The notes: generated from the letters alone by a model not told the origin. Shown: positions 1-8,712, counted from the stretch's first letter. The stretch is 60,552 nt of DNA from an uncultured Alistipes sp. (GCA_910587675.1 CAJUMU010000011.1:1-60552); one strand, 5' to 3'. Made by a program: numbers and translations.

Positions 1-198
1 ATGATTTTCGCGACGATATCGTTATAGAACTCGCGATTATTGCTGCTTATAGGCATTGTTGCGGGCGGTTGGTGGTGGATATGATGCGCCCGAAGATATA
101 AAAAAGGGCGCAGGTACAGTCCCACACTGTCGGCCTCGCGAGCCTTCATTCGGTAACTGCCCTTACGCCCAAGTCGGCCCCTACAATTAAGTAGGGGC
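1..198 (-). other. Open frame running off the left edge, possible partial gene
   Basis: On the minus strand a frame is open from an ATG at 198 down to base 1, about 66 codons with no stop, and it continues outside the window. The translation reads plausibly protein-like (for example a stretch ending PISSNNREFYNDIV) but I recognise no family and there is no promoter box or ribosome site. Its first codons overlap the inverted repeat at 177-198, so it may simply be translated repeat DNA. Low confidence. Confidence 0.2.
177..198. repeat. Small perfect inverted repeat, REP-like
   Basis: Arms GCCCCTAC (177-184) and GTAGGGGC (191-198) flank a 6-base AATTAA loop. The GTAGGGGC core is reminiscent of dispersed REP-type palindromes found in many bacterial genomes. 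No T-tract follows, so it is not an obvious terminator. Whether it recurs elsewhere in the genome cannot be seen here. Confidence 0.4.
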
Positions 199-728
199 AT
201 AACATGGGTTTCAGACAAAATTTACGCCGAATGAAAACCAATCATAAATCATGATTGTCGCGAGTTTACAGCATGGCATAAAGGTTTGTCCTAACCTTCA
301 GATAATATATTACGGTTACGGAACCGTTCTTTTCGGCAAAGGTAACATAACTTTCTTGTTTTAGGTTATGCGACCCGCAAAAATAAAAGACGAAACGTGA
401 ACCTGACTTAAGAGGATAAGTCTGCGCCGAAGCGCACTTGCGTTACTATGTCATCGTTGGTACTTGGAAACCCGTAAAACTTCATAACACAAGAGGCCCA
501 CGCCCGTCATGGCGCAGTAATAATTATGATGTACCACTACCAATCGGGACGTGGTTAACGACCCGTTGGGACATCCTCATTGTCGCTGTTCTACTGTAAA
601 GGTTCCAAGTTTTACGATGACAGCAACGCGATTCACGTCTTTTTCGACGGATCGCTTGCCCAAAAGTAGTACATCTAATTGAAATATACAACAAATTGCG
701 TGCGTTTTTTACTGTTTATCAGAAAACC
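199..728. other. Gene-less stretch, possibly decayed coding DNA
   Basis: No reading frame of 60 codons exists here on either strand and the base composition is more AT-rich than the neighbouring genes. Several short plus-strand frames read like protein: roughly 420-590 (a segment RYYVIVGTW), and about 559-669 (a segment KFYDDSNAIHVFFDG ending in TAG at 667-669). They lie in different frames and are broken by stops, as expected of a frameshifted remnant, but chance cannot be excluded. I see no match to tmRNA, RNase P RNA or rRNA landmarks. Confidence 0.25.
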
Positions 729-952
729 TATCTTCGGTGGCTGCGGGGGTCGCGCCTTTGGTGCGAGCCGCCGAAGATAATGCCGCTTTGCGGCGCAATA
801 CGCTTAATCATGTTCCAAGAGTACGCGTCATGCCACCGAGCGTAGCGAGGATTGGCATCTCTGACGGAGAATGCGGAATGCCCTCGGGGTGTTTATGGAC
901 GGCAAATCCGCGGTTTGCACGCCTATTGTATCGGGTAAATCGAAGTATATGA
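729..952. repeat. Repeat-rich intergenic DNA with a 14-bp inverted repeat
   Basis: Arms TATCTTCGGTGGCT (729-742) and AGCCGCCGAAGATA (766-779) pair with one G-T position. The same CGCCGAAGATA / TATCTTCGGCG words occur again at 60088-60098 and 60145-60155 at the other end of the window. Downstream (about 800-890) is GC-rich DNA with a second imperfect palindrome (catgccaccgagcg / gaggattggcatc). A 71-codon frame here is judged to be translated repeat, not a gene. Confidence 0.5.
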
Positions 953-972
953 TTTTAATCCCGAATTTTTAT

Positions 973-980
973 TAACTTTG
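973..980 (+). promoter_or_regulatory. -7 box for galE
   Basis: TAACTTTG matches the Bacteroidetes -7 consensus TAnnTTTG and lies 28 bp before the galE ATG. About 20 bp upstream is only a TTTT at 953-956 rather than TTTG, so the -33 element is weak. Confidence 0.6.
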
Positions 981-1008
981 CGCAAAGGAAAAACTAAATC
1001 GCACGAAT

Positions 1009-2034
1009 ATGAAAGAGATGGTATTGGTCTCGGGCGGAGCGGGATATATAGGTTCGCATACCGCCGTCGAGTTGATCAACGCGGGTTACGACGTGGTCGT
1101 GGCCGACAACCTGACGAACTCCGACATGAGCGGAGTGGAGGGCGTACGCAAAATCACGGGCGTCGACGTGCCGTTCGTCAATGTCGACTGCTGCGACAAG
1201 GAGGCTTTCCGCAAGGTCTTCGAGCAGTACGAATTCGACTCGGTGATTCACTTCGCCGCCTACAAGGCTGTGGGCGAGTCGGTGACCGATCCCATGAAAT
1301 ATTACCGCAACAATCTCACTTCGTTCATGAACGTGGTGGATCTCATGCGCGAGTTCGGTCGCCGCAACATAGTCTTCTCGTCGTCGGCGACGGTTTACGG
1401 CGAGGCCGACCACCTGCCCGTCACTGAGCTCACGCCCCGAAAACCTGCCACGTCGGCTTACGGCAACACCAAACAGATGTGCGAGGATATCCTGCGCGAC
1501 TCGGTCGCGGCGTACGACGGTTTGAAGGGTATCGCGTTGCGCTACTTCAACCCCATCGGAGCGCACCCCTCGGCCTTGATCGGCGAGTTACCGCGCGGCG
1601 TGCCGCAGAATCTGGTGCCGTTCATCACGCAGACAGCTGCGGGCGTGCGCGAGTGCCTGAGCGTGTTCGGCGACGACTACGACACCCCCGACGGATCGTG
1701 CCTGCGCGATTATATCGACGTGGTAGATTTGGCCAAGGCGCATGTGGTGGCCATCACCCGCATGGTGGAGGACCGCAACAAGGAGAAATACGAGATATTC
1801 AACGTCGGCACGGGCAACGGAGTGTCGGTGCTGGAGTTGGTGCGCAGTTTCGAACGCGTGAACGATCTGAAGCTCAACTACAAAATCGCGCCGCGCCGCG
1901 CGGGCGACGTGGTGGCCATTTGGGCCGATACCTCGCTCGCCAACGAGGAGCTGGGCTGGAAAGCCGAACGTTCGCTCGATGACACGCTTCGGTCGGCATG
2001 GGCGTGGGAGAAAAATGTGCGCGGCATAAAATAA
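1009..2034 (+). CDS. galE: UDP-glucose 4-epimerase
   Basis: A 341-residue short-chain dehydrogenase/reductase of the extended type that interconverts UDP-glucose and UDP-galactose in the cytoplasm, feeding galactose catabolism and glycan precursor synthesis. The NAD-binding glycine motif GGAGYIG is at residues 9-15, the SSSATVYG strand at about 124-131, and the catalytic Tyr-x3-Lys (YGNTK) at 151-155. Length is typical for GalE. The start follows a Bacteroidetes -7 box by 28 bp. It is monocistronic, followed by a separate barrel gene. Other UDP-hexose epimerases have the same fold, but overall resemblance favours GalE. Confidence 0.93.
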   Translation: MKEMVLVSGGAGYIGSHTAVELINAGYDVVVADNLTNSDMSGVEGVRKITGVDVPFVNVDCCDKEAFRKVFEQYEFDSVIHFAAYKAVGESVTDPMKYYRNNLTSFMNVVDLMREFGRRNIVFSSSATVYGEADHLPVTELTPRKPATSAYGNTKQMCEDILRDSVAAYDGLKGIALRYFNPIGAHPSALIGELPRGVPQNLVPFITQTAAGVRECLSVFGDDYDTPDGSCLRDYIDVVDLAKAHVVAITRMVEDRNKEKYEIFNVGTGNGVSVLELVRSFERVNDLKLNYKIAPRRAGDVVAIWADTSLANEELGWKAERSLDDTLRSAWAWEKNVRGIK

Positions 2035-2127
2035 AACCGCTCGCGCGAGCGTTATTTGTCTGCGGCGGTGCGTTCGGTCGCGTGGTCGAACGTCGGTCGG
2101 AGCATACGTAAACCGTAAATTCGCAAG

Positions 2128-2796
2128 ATGAAAAAAATTCTGATAATGCTGGTGTTGGCTGCCATGTGCGGCGCCACGGCGGCGCAAGCGCAGAGGTATT
2201 TCATACCCAAGTACAAGAAAAAGAAAGAGGTGCGCGATTACGACCTGTCCAACTCCGAACGCCGTTGGACGGTCACGTTCGGAGGCGGCTACAACATGGC
2301 TCTCGGCATGCGCAACCGCATACGATTCGGCGACCGCGACTATACGGTGCGTTATTACGAGGATCCCTCGTTGTCGGGCGGCGCGGTGAATCTCGGCGTG
2401 GGATATAAGTTCACCGACAACATCGTGGCGGGTCTCGAAGCGGGATATCTGTTTCAGGACAACGACGACGCCATTCCGATTTACGGAACGTTCAACTATT
2501 ATTACGGCCCGTCGACCTCGACGCGACGCCATCGATGGTTCAATTACGCTCATCTCGGACCGCAGTTCTACTTCAACCGATCGTCGAAGGCCGTCGGCGC
2601 CATGGGAGCCGTGGGCGGCGGCGTGCGCGTGCTGCTCGCCAAGTCGATGAAGGTGGATTTCCGCATCGGTTACCAGCTCAATATGCGTCGTCCCAATATC
2701 GCGGACGGCGGCAGTTACGACCTGCCCGCTTCGGGCGTGAACTTCAAACAATACACCCACGTATTGGAATTGGGGGTGAATATCGTGCTGTTCTAA
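2128..2796 (+). CDS. Outer-membrane beta-barrel protein
   Basis: A 222-residue protein with a cleavable signal peptide (hydrophobic core LIMLVLAAMCGATA, cleavage after about AQA at residue 21). The mature part begins with a basic stretch (YKKKKEVRDYD), then alternates aromatic/glycine strands such as TVTFGGGYNMALG and VNLGVGYKF, and ends in phenylalanine, the classic outer-membrane insertion signal. It fits an 8-10-strand porin-like or PorT-type barrel. Substrate and role unknown. It follows galE by 93 bp and is closed by a strong hairpin. Confidence 0.75.
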   Translation: MKKILIMLVLAAMCGATAAQAQRYFIPKYKKKKEVRDYDLSNSERRWTVTFGGGYNMALGMRNRIRFGDRDYTVRYYEDPSLSGGAVNLGVGYKFTDNIVAGLEAGYLFQDNDDAIPIYGTFNYYYGPSTSTRRHRWFNYAHLGPQFYFNRSSKAVGAMGAVGGGVRVLLAKSMKVDFRIGYQLNMRRPNIADGGSYDLPASGVNFKQYTHVLELGVNIVLF

Positions 2797-2819
2797 CCGC
2801 ATCGGCCATATCGAGACTT

Positions 2820-2846
2820 AAGGGCTGTCCTGTCGGGACAGCCCTT
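2820..2846 (+). terminator. Intrinsic terminator after the barrel gene
   Basis: An 11-bp perfect stem (AAGGGCTGTCC / GGACAGCCCTT, loop TGTCG) followed by GATTTTTG, 23 bp after the stop codon. Confidence 0.8.
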
Positions 2847-2886
2847 GATTTTTGCGATTCCTCCGAAAAGAGAGGGTATAAATAAC

Positions 2887-2920
2887 AACCCCGCATTACA
2901 GATATTTGTAATGCGGGGTT
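2887..2920 (-). terminator. Terminator of tRNA-Cys
   Basis: A 14-bp perfect stem (AACCCCGCATTACA / TGTAATGCGGGGTT) with a 6-base loop. Read on the minus strand it lies 6 bp after the tRNA 3' end and is followed by GTTATTTAT, weakly U-rich. Confidence 0.75.
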
Positions 2921-2925
2921 GCGAG

Positions 2926-2997
2926 AGGTCTGAAGCGGATTCGAACCGCTGTAGACGGTTTTGCAGACCGTTGGCTAAGCCACTCACCCATCAGACC
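2926..2997 (-). tRNA. tRNA-Cys (GCA)
   Basis: Minus strand: 7-bp acceptor stem GGTCTGA / TCAGACC, anticodon arm ACGGT-CTGCAAA-ACCGT with anticodon GCA, T-arm GCGGTTCGAATCCGC, discriminator U as usual for tRNA-Cys. CCA is not encoded. Confidence 0.93.
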
Positions 2998-3071
2998 AAC
3001 TTCGTCGGATCGTTACCGAATCGATATGGCGAATCTCCGCGGGGAGATCGTAACAATACCGATTCGGAGTG

Positions 3072-3102
3072 CAAATATACGAAAAAATATAAAACCTCCA
3101 AA
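3072..3102 (-). promoter_or_regulatory. Promoter reading toward tRNA-Cys
   Basis: On the minus strand TTTG (3102-3099), 19 bp, TATATTTG (3079-3072): a full match to the Bacteroidetes promoter consensus. Transcription would begin about 3065, giving a leader of roughly 65 nt before the mature tRNA. Confidence 0.65.
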
Positions 3103-3275
3103 ATTTTGCGGCGATATCGATTTTTTTTGCGAAAATTATTACCTTTACATCGTACGAACGCCCGTTTTGCGCCTCTCCGAGGTCGTCGAACGCTGTTCGG
3201 CGCGCGTCGCCCGAGGGTGCGCGGAGGGTATGCCGACGAGGGCGTTCGCAGGTACTACGATAACGCAACTATTCT

Positions 3276-4367
3276 ATGACCGTCGAAGATATGGCTCTCA
3301 CCTTCGTGCCGAAGCTCGGCGTAAGGGGCGCGGTGCATCTGTTGAGATGCTTCGGTTCCGCCGCGGCGATATATTCGGCGTCGGAGGATGAGTTGCGCAG
3401 CCGCGCCGAGCTGCGTGCCGACATAGCTCGCGATATCGCGAACGGCAGGGGCATGCGCGATGCCGAACGCGAGGCGGAGTATTGCCGCCGATGCGGCATA
3501 ACGCCCGTGGCTTCGACGGACGACGCCTATCCGCCTCTGCTGCGCGAGATCGACGACTACCCCGCCGTGATATATGTGAATGGCGATGTGGAGGCTTTGA
3601 CGCGTCGGTCGGTGGCGTTCGTCGGAACGCGCAGAATGACTTCGTACGGCAGCCGCATGTGCGACGCGTTGATGCGCGAATTGTCCGAAGCGGCACCCGA
3701 TGTCGTTGTCGTGAGCGGACTGGCTTACGGTGTCGACAGCGCGTGTCACCGCGGAGCCGTGACGTACGGGCTCGCGACGGTGGGTGTGCTGGCCAATGTT
3801 TTGCCCGCCGTGGCGCCTACCGCGCACGAGCGGTTGGCCGCGTCGATGATCGCGAAGGGCGGCGCGTTAGTCACGGAGCTCAACTCGCAGACGAAGCAAA
3901 ACGGCCGCTATTTCGTGCCGCGCAATCGCCTAATAGCGGGAATGTGTGCCGCCACGGTGGTCGTGGAGTCTCCCGATGCGGGCGGAGCGATGGTGACGGC
4001 GGCTTTCGCCGACGGTTACGACCGTACGGTGCTGGCGGTGCCCGGGCGTGCGACCGACGAGTGCTCGCGCGGCACGAATGCCTTGATCTTCAACCGCAAG
4101 GCGCAACCCGTAATGTCGGCCCGCGATATCCTGCACGAACTTATGTGGGACGCGCGGACGGAGGGCGGCCCTCGGCATGCGGCGTCCGATCTTTCGGACG
4201 ATGCGCGGGCGCTGTTGCGTCATTTCGATGCCGACCCCGTGACGATGGATGTGTTGCAGCTGCGCAGCGGCCTCGCGCCGAGCGAGCTGGCGGCATTGTT
4301 GATGGATATGGAGTTCGACGGCGCGGTGAGACGCGTCGCCGGAAACAGATATGAAAAGACTATATGA
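3276..4367 (+). CDS. dprA: DNA-processing protein DprA
   Basis: A 363-residue DprA/Smf protein, which binds incoming single-stranded DNA and loads RecA during natural transformation; it is widespread even in bacteria not known to be competent. An N-terminal helical part (1-75) is followed by the Rossmann-type core: VAFVGTRRMTSYG (113-125), SGLAYGVDSACH (147-158), FVPRNRLIAG (213-222) and the AVPGR strand (254-258). About 290-363 fits a winged-helix DprA C-terminal domain. The stop overlaps the next gene by 4 bp (ATGA), so the two are translationally coupled. Confidence 0.92.
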   Translation: MTVEDMALTFVPKLGVRGAVHLLRCFGSAAAIYSASEDELRSRAELRADIARDIANGRGMRDAEREAEYCRRCGITPVASTDDAYPPLLREIDDYPAVIYVNGDVEALTRRSVAFVGTRRMTSYGSRMCDALMRELSEAAPDVVVVSGLAYGVDSACHRGAVTYGLATVGVLANVLPAVAPTAHERLAASMIAKGGALVTELNSQTKQNGRYFVPRNRLIAGMCAATVVVESPDAGGAMVTAAFADGYDRTVLAVPGRATDECSRGTNALIFNRKAQPVMSARDILHELMWDARTEGGPRHAASDLSDDARALLRHFDADPVTMDVLQLRSGLAPSELAALLMDMEFDGAVRRVAGNRYEKTI

Positions 4368-5527
4368 AAAAACCTAATCTCGGACGCCTCGCGCGCGGCT
4401 TTTTCGCGGGCATAGCGATCGGAGCGGCGATATTGTGCGCCATACTGTCATACCCCGAATTGCGGGCGTTTCTCAAAGGCCCCATGGCGCGGGACGGAAT
4501 GGGCATGTTCATGGTCTTCTGGATGGCGGCCTTGCTGCTGTTCGTGGCGGCCGTATTCCTGCAAACCTTAATCCATGAGACGGGACACCTCGTGTCGGGA
4601 CTTGCGACGGGCTATCGGTTCTCGTCGTTCCGCATCGGGAACTTCATGCTCTACCGCGGCGACGAGGGACTGCGTTTCGGCCGTTTCACAGTCGCGGGCA
4701 CGGGCGGACAATGCCTTCTGGAGCCTTCGGGCACGACCGATCCCGAGAATATGCCCTACGAAGCCTACCTCTTGGGCGGCGTGGCGGCCAACTTGGCGAC
4801 GGCCGCGGCGGCATTCGCGGCGAGCATATATGCCGAGAGCGTGTTTGGGATATATCTCTGCGTCGCGATCATGTTGGCGGGCGTGGTCGCCGCCCTGCTC
4901 AACGGCATCCCGATGCGCATCGGCGGCGTGCCGAACGACGGCTGCACGGTTCGGATGATGGGCCGCAGCGCCGATATGCGTCGCATGATGTGGGTGCAAC
5001 TGAAGGTGAACGCGCTCTATTCGCGCGGAGAGATGTTGCGCGACATGCCCGACGAGTGGTTCGCGCTGCCCGACGACGCCGACATGTCGAATCATCTGTA
5101 TGCGACGATCGCGGGATTGGACGCCTCGCGCCGCATGGAGCGCGGCGATTTCGCGGGGGCTTACGACCGTCTGGAGACAATGCGCGCGGCGGGCGACAGA
5201 CTCATCGGACTCTTTCGCATGGAGGCGGCTTGCGAGCAGATGACGGCGGGCGTGCTGACGCATCGTTCGCGGGCGGAGATCGAGAGAGTTTTTCCCGAGG
5301 CGGCGGAGCGATATGCGCGGCTCTATTCGCGCTACATGATAAGCCGCGCCCTTACGTTATATATATGGGAGCGCTTCGTGCGACGCGACGCCGAGAAGGC
5401 GGCGGAGGCCGCGCGGCGCGTGCGCGACATGGCCGAACGATACCCCGTTCGCGGCGAGGCGCAAGCGTGCGTCGAGTTGCTCGATCGTGCCGAAAAGCTG
5501 AAAGACGAAGATTATGGAGTTGGTTGA
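4364..5527 (+). CDS. M50-like (site-2 protease family) membrane metallopeptidase
   Basis: 387 residues. Two hydrophobic segments (about 11-30 and 47-70) lead into the zinc motif HETGH at 71-75, followed by further hydrophobic segments at about 130-180 and a motif LNGIPMRIGGVPNDG that resembles the second metal-binding motif of M50 proteases (N-x2-P-x-n-DG). The remaining 200 residues are soluble and helical. This suggests an integral-membrane zinc protease, but substrate and cleavage are unknown, and family membership is from motif reading only. It overlaps dprA by 4 bp and tatD by 14 bp, forming a three-gene operon. Confidence 0.65.
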   Translation: MKKPNLGRLARGFFAGIAIGAAILCAILSYPELRAFLKGPMARDGMGMFMVFWMAALLLFVAAVFLQTLIHETGHLVSGLATGYRFSSFRIGNFMLYRGDEGLRFGRFTVAGTGGQCLLEPSGTTDPENMPYEAYLLGGVAANLATAAAAFAASIYAESVFGIYLCVAIMLAGVVAALLNGIPMRIGGVPNDGCTVRMMGRSADMRRMMWVQLKVNALYSRGEMLRDMPDEWFALPDDADMSNHLYATIAGLDASRRMERGDFAGAYDRLETMRAAGDRLIGLFRMEAACEQMTAGVLTHRSRAEIERVFPEAAERYARLYSRYMISRALTLYIWERFVRRDAEKAAEAARRVRDMAERYPVRGEAQACVELLDRAEKLKDEDYGVG

Positions 5528-6323
5528 TACACATTCGCACCTCTATGCCGAGGAGTTCGACGCCGACCGCGCCGAGTGCCTCGCGCGCGCCCGACGGAGC
5601 GGCGTCGCGGAGCTGTTGCTGCCCGCGATAGATTCCGAGAGCCACGAACGGCTGTTCGCGCTGGCGGAGGCCGAACCCGAATTTTGCCGTCCGATGATGG
5701 GTTTGCATCCCACGTCGGTGAACGACAATCCGCGTTGGCGCGAGGAGCTCGCCGAGGCGGAGCGTTACCTGCTCTCGCCGCCGCGCGGTCTGCGTTTCTG
5801 CGCCGTGGGCGAGATCGGGCTGGACTACTACTGGAGCGGCGATTTCAAGGCCGAGCAGCGCGAGGCGTTCATCGCGCAGTGCCGTCTGGCGGCGCGGCTG
5901 GACCTGCCCGTGGCCATACATACGCGCGCCGCGTGGGACGACATGTGCGATATTCTCGAAGCCGAAACGACCCGAGCCTCGGAGCTCGGCGAACGTCTGC
6001 GCGGCGTGTTGCACGCCTTTTCGGAGGACGCCGCCACTTACAGGCGTCTGCGCGCGTGCGGCGATTTTCTGTTCGGCATCGGCGGCGTGGCGACGTTCAA
6101 GAAGAGCGCGGTAGCCGCGGCGGTGGCCGAGATGGAGCCGGAGCATATCGTGCTGGAGACCGATTGTCCCTATCTCACGCCCGTGCCGCACAGAGGCGAG
6201 CGCAACGAGTCGGCCTATGTGAGCTTCGTGTGCGACAAGGTGGCCGAACTGAAGGGCGTCGCGCCCGAGCGGATGGCGGAGATAACCACGGCGAATGCGC
6301 GCAGGATGTTTGCGGCTCTTTAG
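5514..6323 (+). CDS. TatD-family metal-dependent DNase
   Basis: A 269-residue TIM-barrel hydrolase of the TatD family, enzymes with 3'-5' exonuclease or DNA/RNA quality-control roles. Metal ligands are visible: DTHSHLY (5-11), GEIGLDYYW (about 102-110), HTRAAWDD (about 136), HAFSE (about 166) and ETDCPYLTPVPHRG (about 215-228). Length is standard. The start lies inside the preceding gene (14-bp overlap), consistent with coupling. Confidence 0.9.
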   Translation: MELVDTHSHLYAEEFDADRAECLARARRSGVAELLLPAIDSESHERLFALAEAEPEFCRPMMGLHPTSVNDNPRWREELAEAERYLLSPPRGLRFCAVGEIGLDYYWSGDFKAEQREAFIAQCRLAARLDLPVAIHTRAAWDDMCDILEAETTRASELGERLRGVLHAFSEDAATYRRLRACGDFLFGIGGVATFKKSAVAAAVAEMEPEHIVLETDCPYLTPVPHRGERNESAYVSFVCDKVAELKGVAPERMAEITTANARRMFAAL

Positions 6324-6590
6324 AGTCGCGCGGGCCGCAGCCTCGCCCCGCGGAGGCCCGCAACGGCATTCGCATCGTTGCGTTCTCCGCAGGCTGCTGC
6401 CCGAAACCATAATAGAATTCGATTATAGAAAAATGTACCATATTCGGAGCGCAGCGACCGAAGTCCCCTCCGAGGAGGGGATTTAGGGGAGGGGCAGACT
6501 TGTAAACGCGGCCTGTGGCCGCGAGCAAACGACCGTCGGAGTTAGTTTTGCGATACTTTGACACCGATACATTAAAATATATAATTACCT
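6324..6590. repeat. Intergenic dispersed-repeat block (family B copy 1)
   Basis: 6328-6413 is an inverted copy of the element at 60164-60245: both contain CGGGCAGCAGCCTGCGGAGA, a variable centre, then CGGGCCTCCGCGGGGCG and GGCTGCGGCCCGCGCG. 6467-6496 holds a second palindromic word, TCCCCTCCGAGGAGGGGA followed by TTTAGGGGAGGGG. No gene is seen; a 63-codon frame here is translated repeat. Confidence 0.7.
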
Positions 6591-7640
6591 ATGAATGTTT
6601 CCGATAACGGCGCGAGGTCGTCGATACTTATAATTTATACGGGCGGAACCATCGGCATGAAGATGGACGCCGCCACGGGCGCCTTGGTGCCGTTCGATTT
6701 TTCGGGTATTTACGGCGAGTTTCCGTCGCTGCGCAGGCTCAACGTCGACATCGACGTGCACACCATGCCCCAACTCATCGATTCGTCGAACGTGCGCCCG
6801 AGCGACTGGTGCGCCATCGCGGGTGTGATACGCGACAATTACGAGCGTTACGACGGCTTCGTGATCCTGCACGGCACCGACACCATGTCGTACAGCGCCT
6901 CGGCCCTGAGCTTCATGCTGGAGAATCTGGCCAAGCCCGTGGTCTTTACGGGGAGTCAGATCCCTATCGGCGTGCTGCGCACAGACGGGCGCGAGAATCT
7001 GATTACGGCCATCGAGATAGCAGGAGCCAAGATCGACGGGCGCGCGGCCGTTCCCGAGGTGTCGCTGTTTTTCCACAGCCGCCTCTGCCGCGGCAACCGA
7101 ACGCACAAGGTCAGCGCCGAGGAGCTCGACGCCTTCAGCTCGCCGAACTATCCGCCGCTCGCCGAGGCGGGCGTGAAGATCACCTATAACCTGCCCGCGA
7201 TATCGCGAACCGACGAGGTCTCCTATCCGTTGCGCATAGCCACCATGCTCAGCGAAGGCGTGGCCATCGTGAAACTCTTCCCGGGCATCGGCGAATACAC
7301 ACTGCGCGCGCTCCTCTCGGTCGAGGGGCTCCGAGGCGTGGTGCTGGAGACATACGGTGCGGGCAACGCCCCGACGTGCGACTGGTTTCTCGGCCTGATG
7401 CGCGAGACGGTCGAGCGCGGCGTGGTGGTGCTCAACGTCACCCAGTGCGACAACGGATCGGTCGAGATGCAGCTTTACGAGACGGGGCAGCGCCTTCGCG
7501 CGGCGGGCGTGCTGTCGGCTTACGACATGACGACGGAGGCCGCGATCACCAAACTCATGTACGTGTTGGGCAAAAATCTGCCCTTCGACCGCAGCGTGGA
7601 GCTGCTGACAAGGCCCCTCAGAGGGGAATTTACTTTGTGA
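6591..7640 (+). CDS. ansA: Type I (cytoplasmic) L-asparaginase
   Basis: A 349-residue asparaginase hydrolysing L-asparagine to aspartate and ammonia. The first catalytic signature IYTGGTIGMK is at residues 15-24 and the second, HGTDTMSYSA, at about 94-103; VFTGSQIPIG follows. No signal peptide is present, which favours the cytoplasmic type I enzyme over periplasmic type II. It is preceded by a repeat block and followed by a 300-bp gap, so probably monocistronic. Confidence 0.9.
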   Translation: MNVSDNGARSSILIIYTGGTIGMKMDAATGALVPFDFSGIYGEFPSLRRLNVDIDVHTMPQLIDSSNVRPSDWCAIAGVIRDNYERYDGFVILHGTDTMSYSASALSFMLENLAKPVVFTGSQIPIGVLRTDGRENLITAIEIAGAKIDGRAAVPEVSLFFHSRLCRGNRTHKVSAEELDAFSSPNYPPLAEAGVKITYNLPAISRTDEVSYPLRIATMLSEGVAIVKLFPGIGEYTLRALLSVEGLRGVVLETYGAGNAPTCDWFLGLMRETVERGVVVLNVTQCDNGSVEMQLYETGQRLRAAGVLSAYDMTTEAAITKLMYVLGKNLPFDRSVELLTRPLRGEFTL

Positions 7641-7946
7641 GGGTATTGCGTGTGAAAAAAATTATTCTTATATTTCGGTCCGTAAAGTGTGCCTAATTCG
7701 CATCCGACATGGAGGCGAAATGAGGCTCGGAGGCGAAATGTATTGATGTATAGCGCGTTATGCCGCATGCGCAAAATCGCGGGATTTCGACGTCCCGCAA
7801 GGCCCGAAAGAGAAGTTCGGGCGTTCGCGCGTCGGCCAAGCGTCCGAAAAGAGCGTTTCGCGGATGAAAAAACGCATAAATGAATTTTTAACAACATAAA
7901 ACTAAAACGAGTAACAAACACTAATTAAAATTTATTAAAAACAGCT
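7641..7946. other. Gene-less leader region of the exb operon
   Basis: No convincing gene. It contains a 12-bp direct repeat GGAGGCGAAATG (7711-7722 and 7729-7740). The last 75 bp before exbB are very AT-rich, as is typical of Bacteroidetes leaders. I could not place a full TTTG/TAnnTTTG promoter; TATATTTC near 7670 is the nearest candidate. Confidence 0.4.
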
Positions 7947-8684
7947 ATGAAAAAATTCTTTATGATTTTGTCGGTTGCCGTTACTTCGCTCGGCACCGTA
8001 AGCGCGCTGGCACAGGAGGCTGCCGTAAACGCAGAGACCGATCTGGCCGGAGAGAGCATGCACCAGATTTTGATGCAGAAGTTCCTCGAGGGAGGCTGGG
8101 GCTGGATGTTGCCCGTGCTCGTCTGCTTGGTTCTCGGTTTGGCCATCGCCATCGAGCGTATGCTTTTCCTCACCTTCTCTAACATCAACACGAAGAAGTT
8201 CATCGCCAAGGTCGAGGAGGCTCTCAACAACGGCGGCATAGAGGCAGCCAAGGATGTTTGCCGCAACACCAAGGGCCCCATCGCTTCTATCTACTATCAG
8301 GGCTTGGATCGTTACGATCAGGGTCTGGACGCAGTCGAGAAGGCTGTGGTATCTTACGGTTCGGTTCAGACGGGCCAGATGGAGTCGGGTCTGTCGTGGA
8401 TCGGCCTGTTCATCGCTCTTGCGCCCATGTTGGGATTCATGGGTACCGTTGTCGGCATGATCGGCGCGTTCGACCAGATTCAGGCTGCGGGCGATATCTC
8501 TCCGACCATCGTTGCCGGCGGTATCAAGGTCGCTCTGTTGACTACTTTGATGGGTCTTATCGCTGCTGTGATTCTCCAGTTGTTCTACAATTACATCATA
8601 TCGAAGATCGACTCGCTCGTTAACGATATGGAGGACGCTTCGATCACTCTGGTCGATATCCTGACCGCTTACAGCAAGAAATAA
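7947..8684 (+). CDS. exbB: ExbB/TolQ/MotA-family proton channel subunit
   Basis: A 245-residue inner-membrane protein with three hydrophobic helices (about 48-70, 148-172, 188-212) and a soluble loop between the first two. The conserved stretch GFMGTVVGMIGAF lines the proton path in this family. It starts with an additional signal-like segment (residues 4-22 ending ALAQ) and an acidic linker, common in Bacteroidetes ExbB. With the two downstream ExbD proteins it should form the motor that energises TonB-dependent outer-membrane transport. Confidence 0.92.
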   Translation: MKKFFMILSVAVTSLGTVSALAQEAAVNAETDLAGESMHQILMQKFLEGGWGWMLPVLVCLVLGLAIAIERMLFLTFSNINTKKFIAKVEEALNNGGIEAAKDVCRNTKGPIASIYYQGLDRYDQGLDAVEKAVVSYGSVQTGQMESGLSWIGLFIALAPMLGFMGTVVGMIGAFDQIQAAGDISPTIVAGGIKVALLTTLMGLIAAVILQLFYNYIISKIDSLVNDMEDASITLVDILTAYSKK

Positions 8685-8712
8685 GTAAGACCTTAAAAAC
8701 AGAATTGAAACA

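Noticed and set aside
199..728. tmRNA, RNase P RNA or rRNA fragment
   Set aside because: None of the conserved landmark sequences of those RNAs could be found on either strand.
737..952. 71-codon frame before galE
   Set aside because: It translates through an inverted repeat also found at the other end of the window, and has no start signal.
2887..2920. Inverted repeat as an attachment site next to tRNA-Cys
   Set aside because: It is a hairpin with a terminator-like position, there is no integrase nearby, and no duplicated tRNA 3' end is seen.
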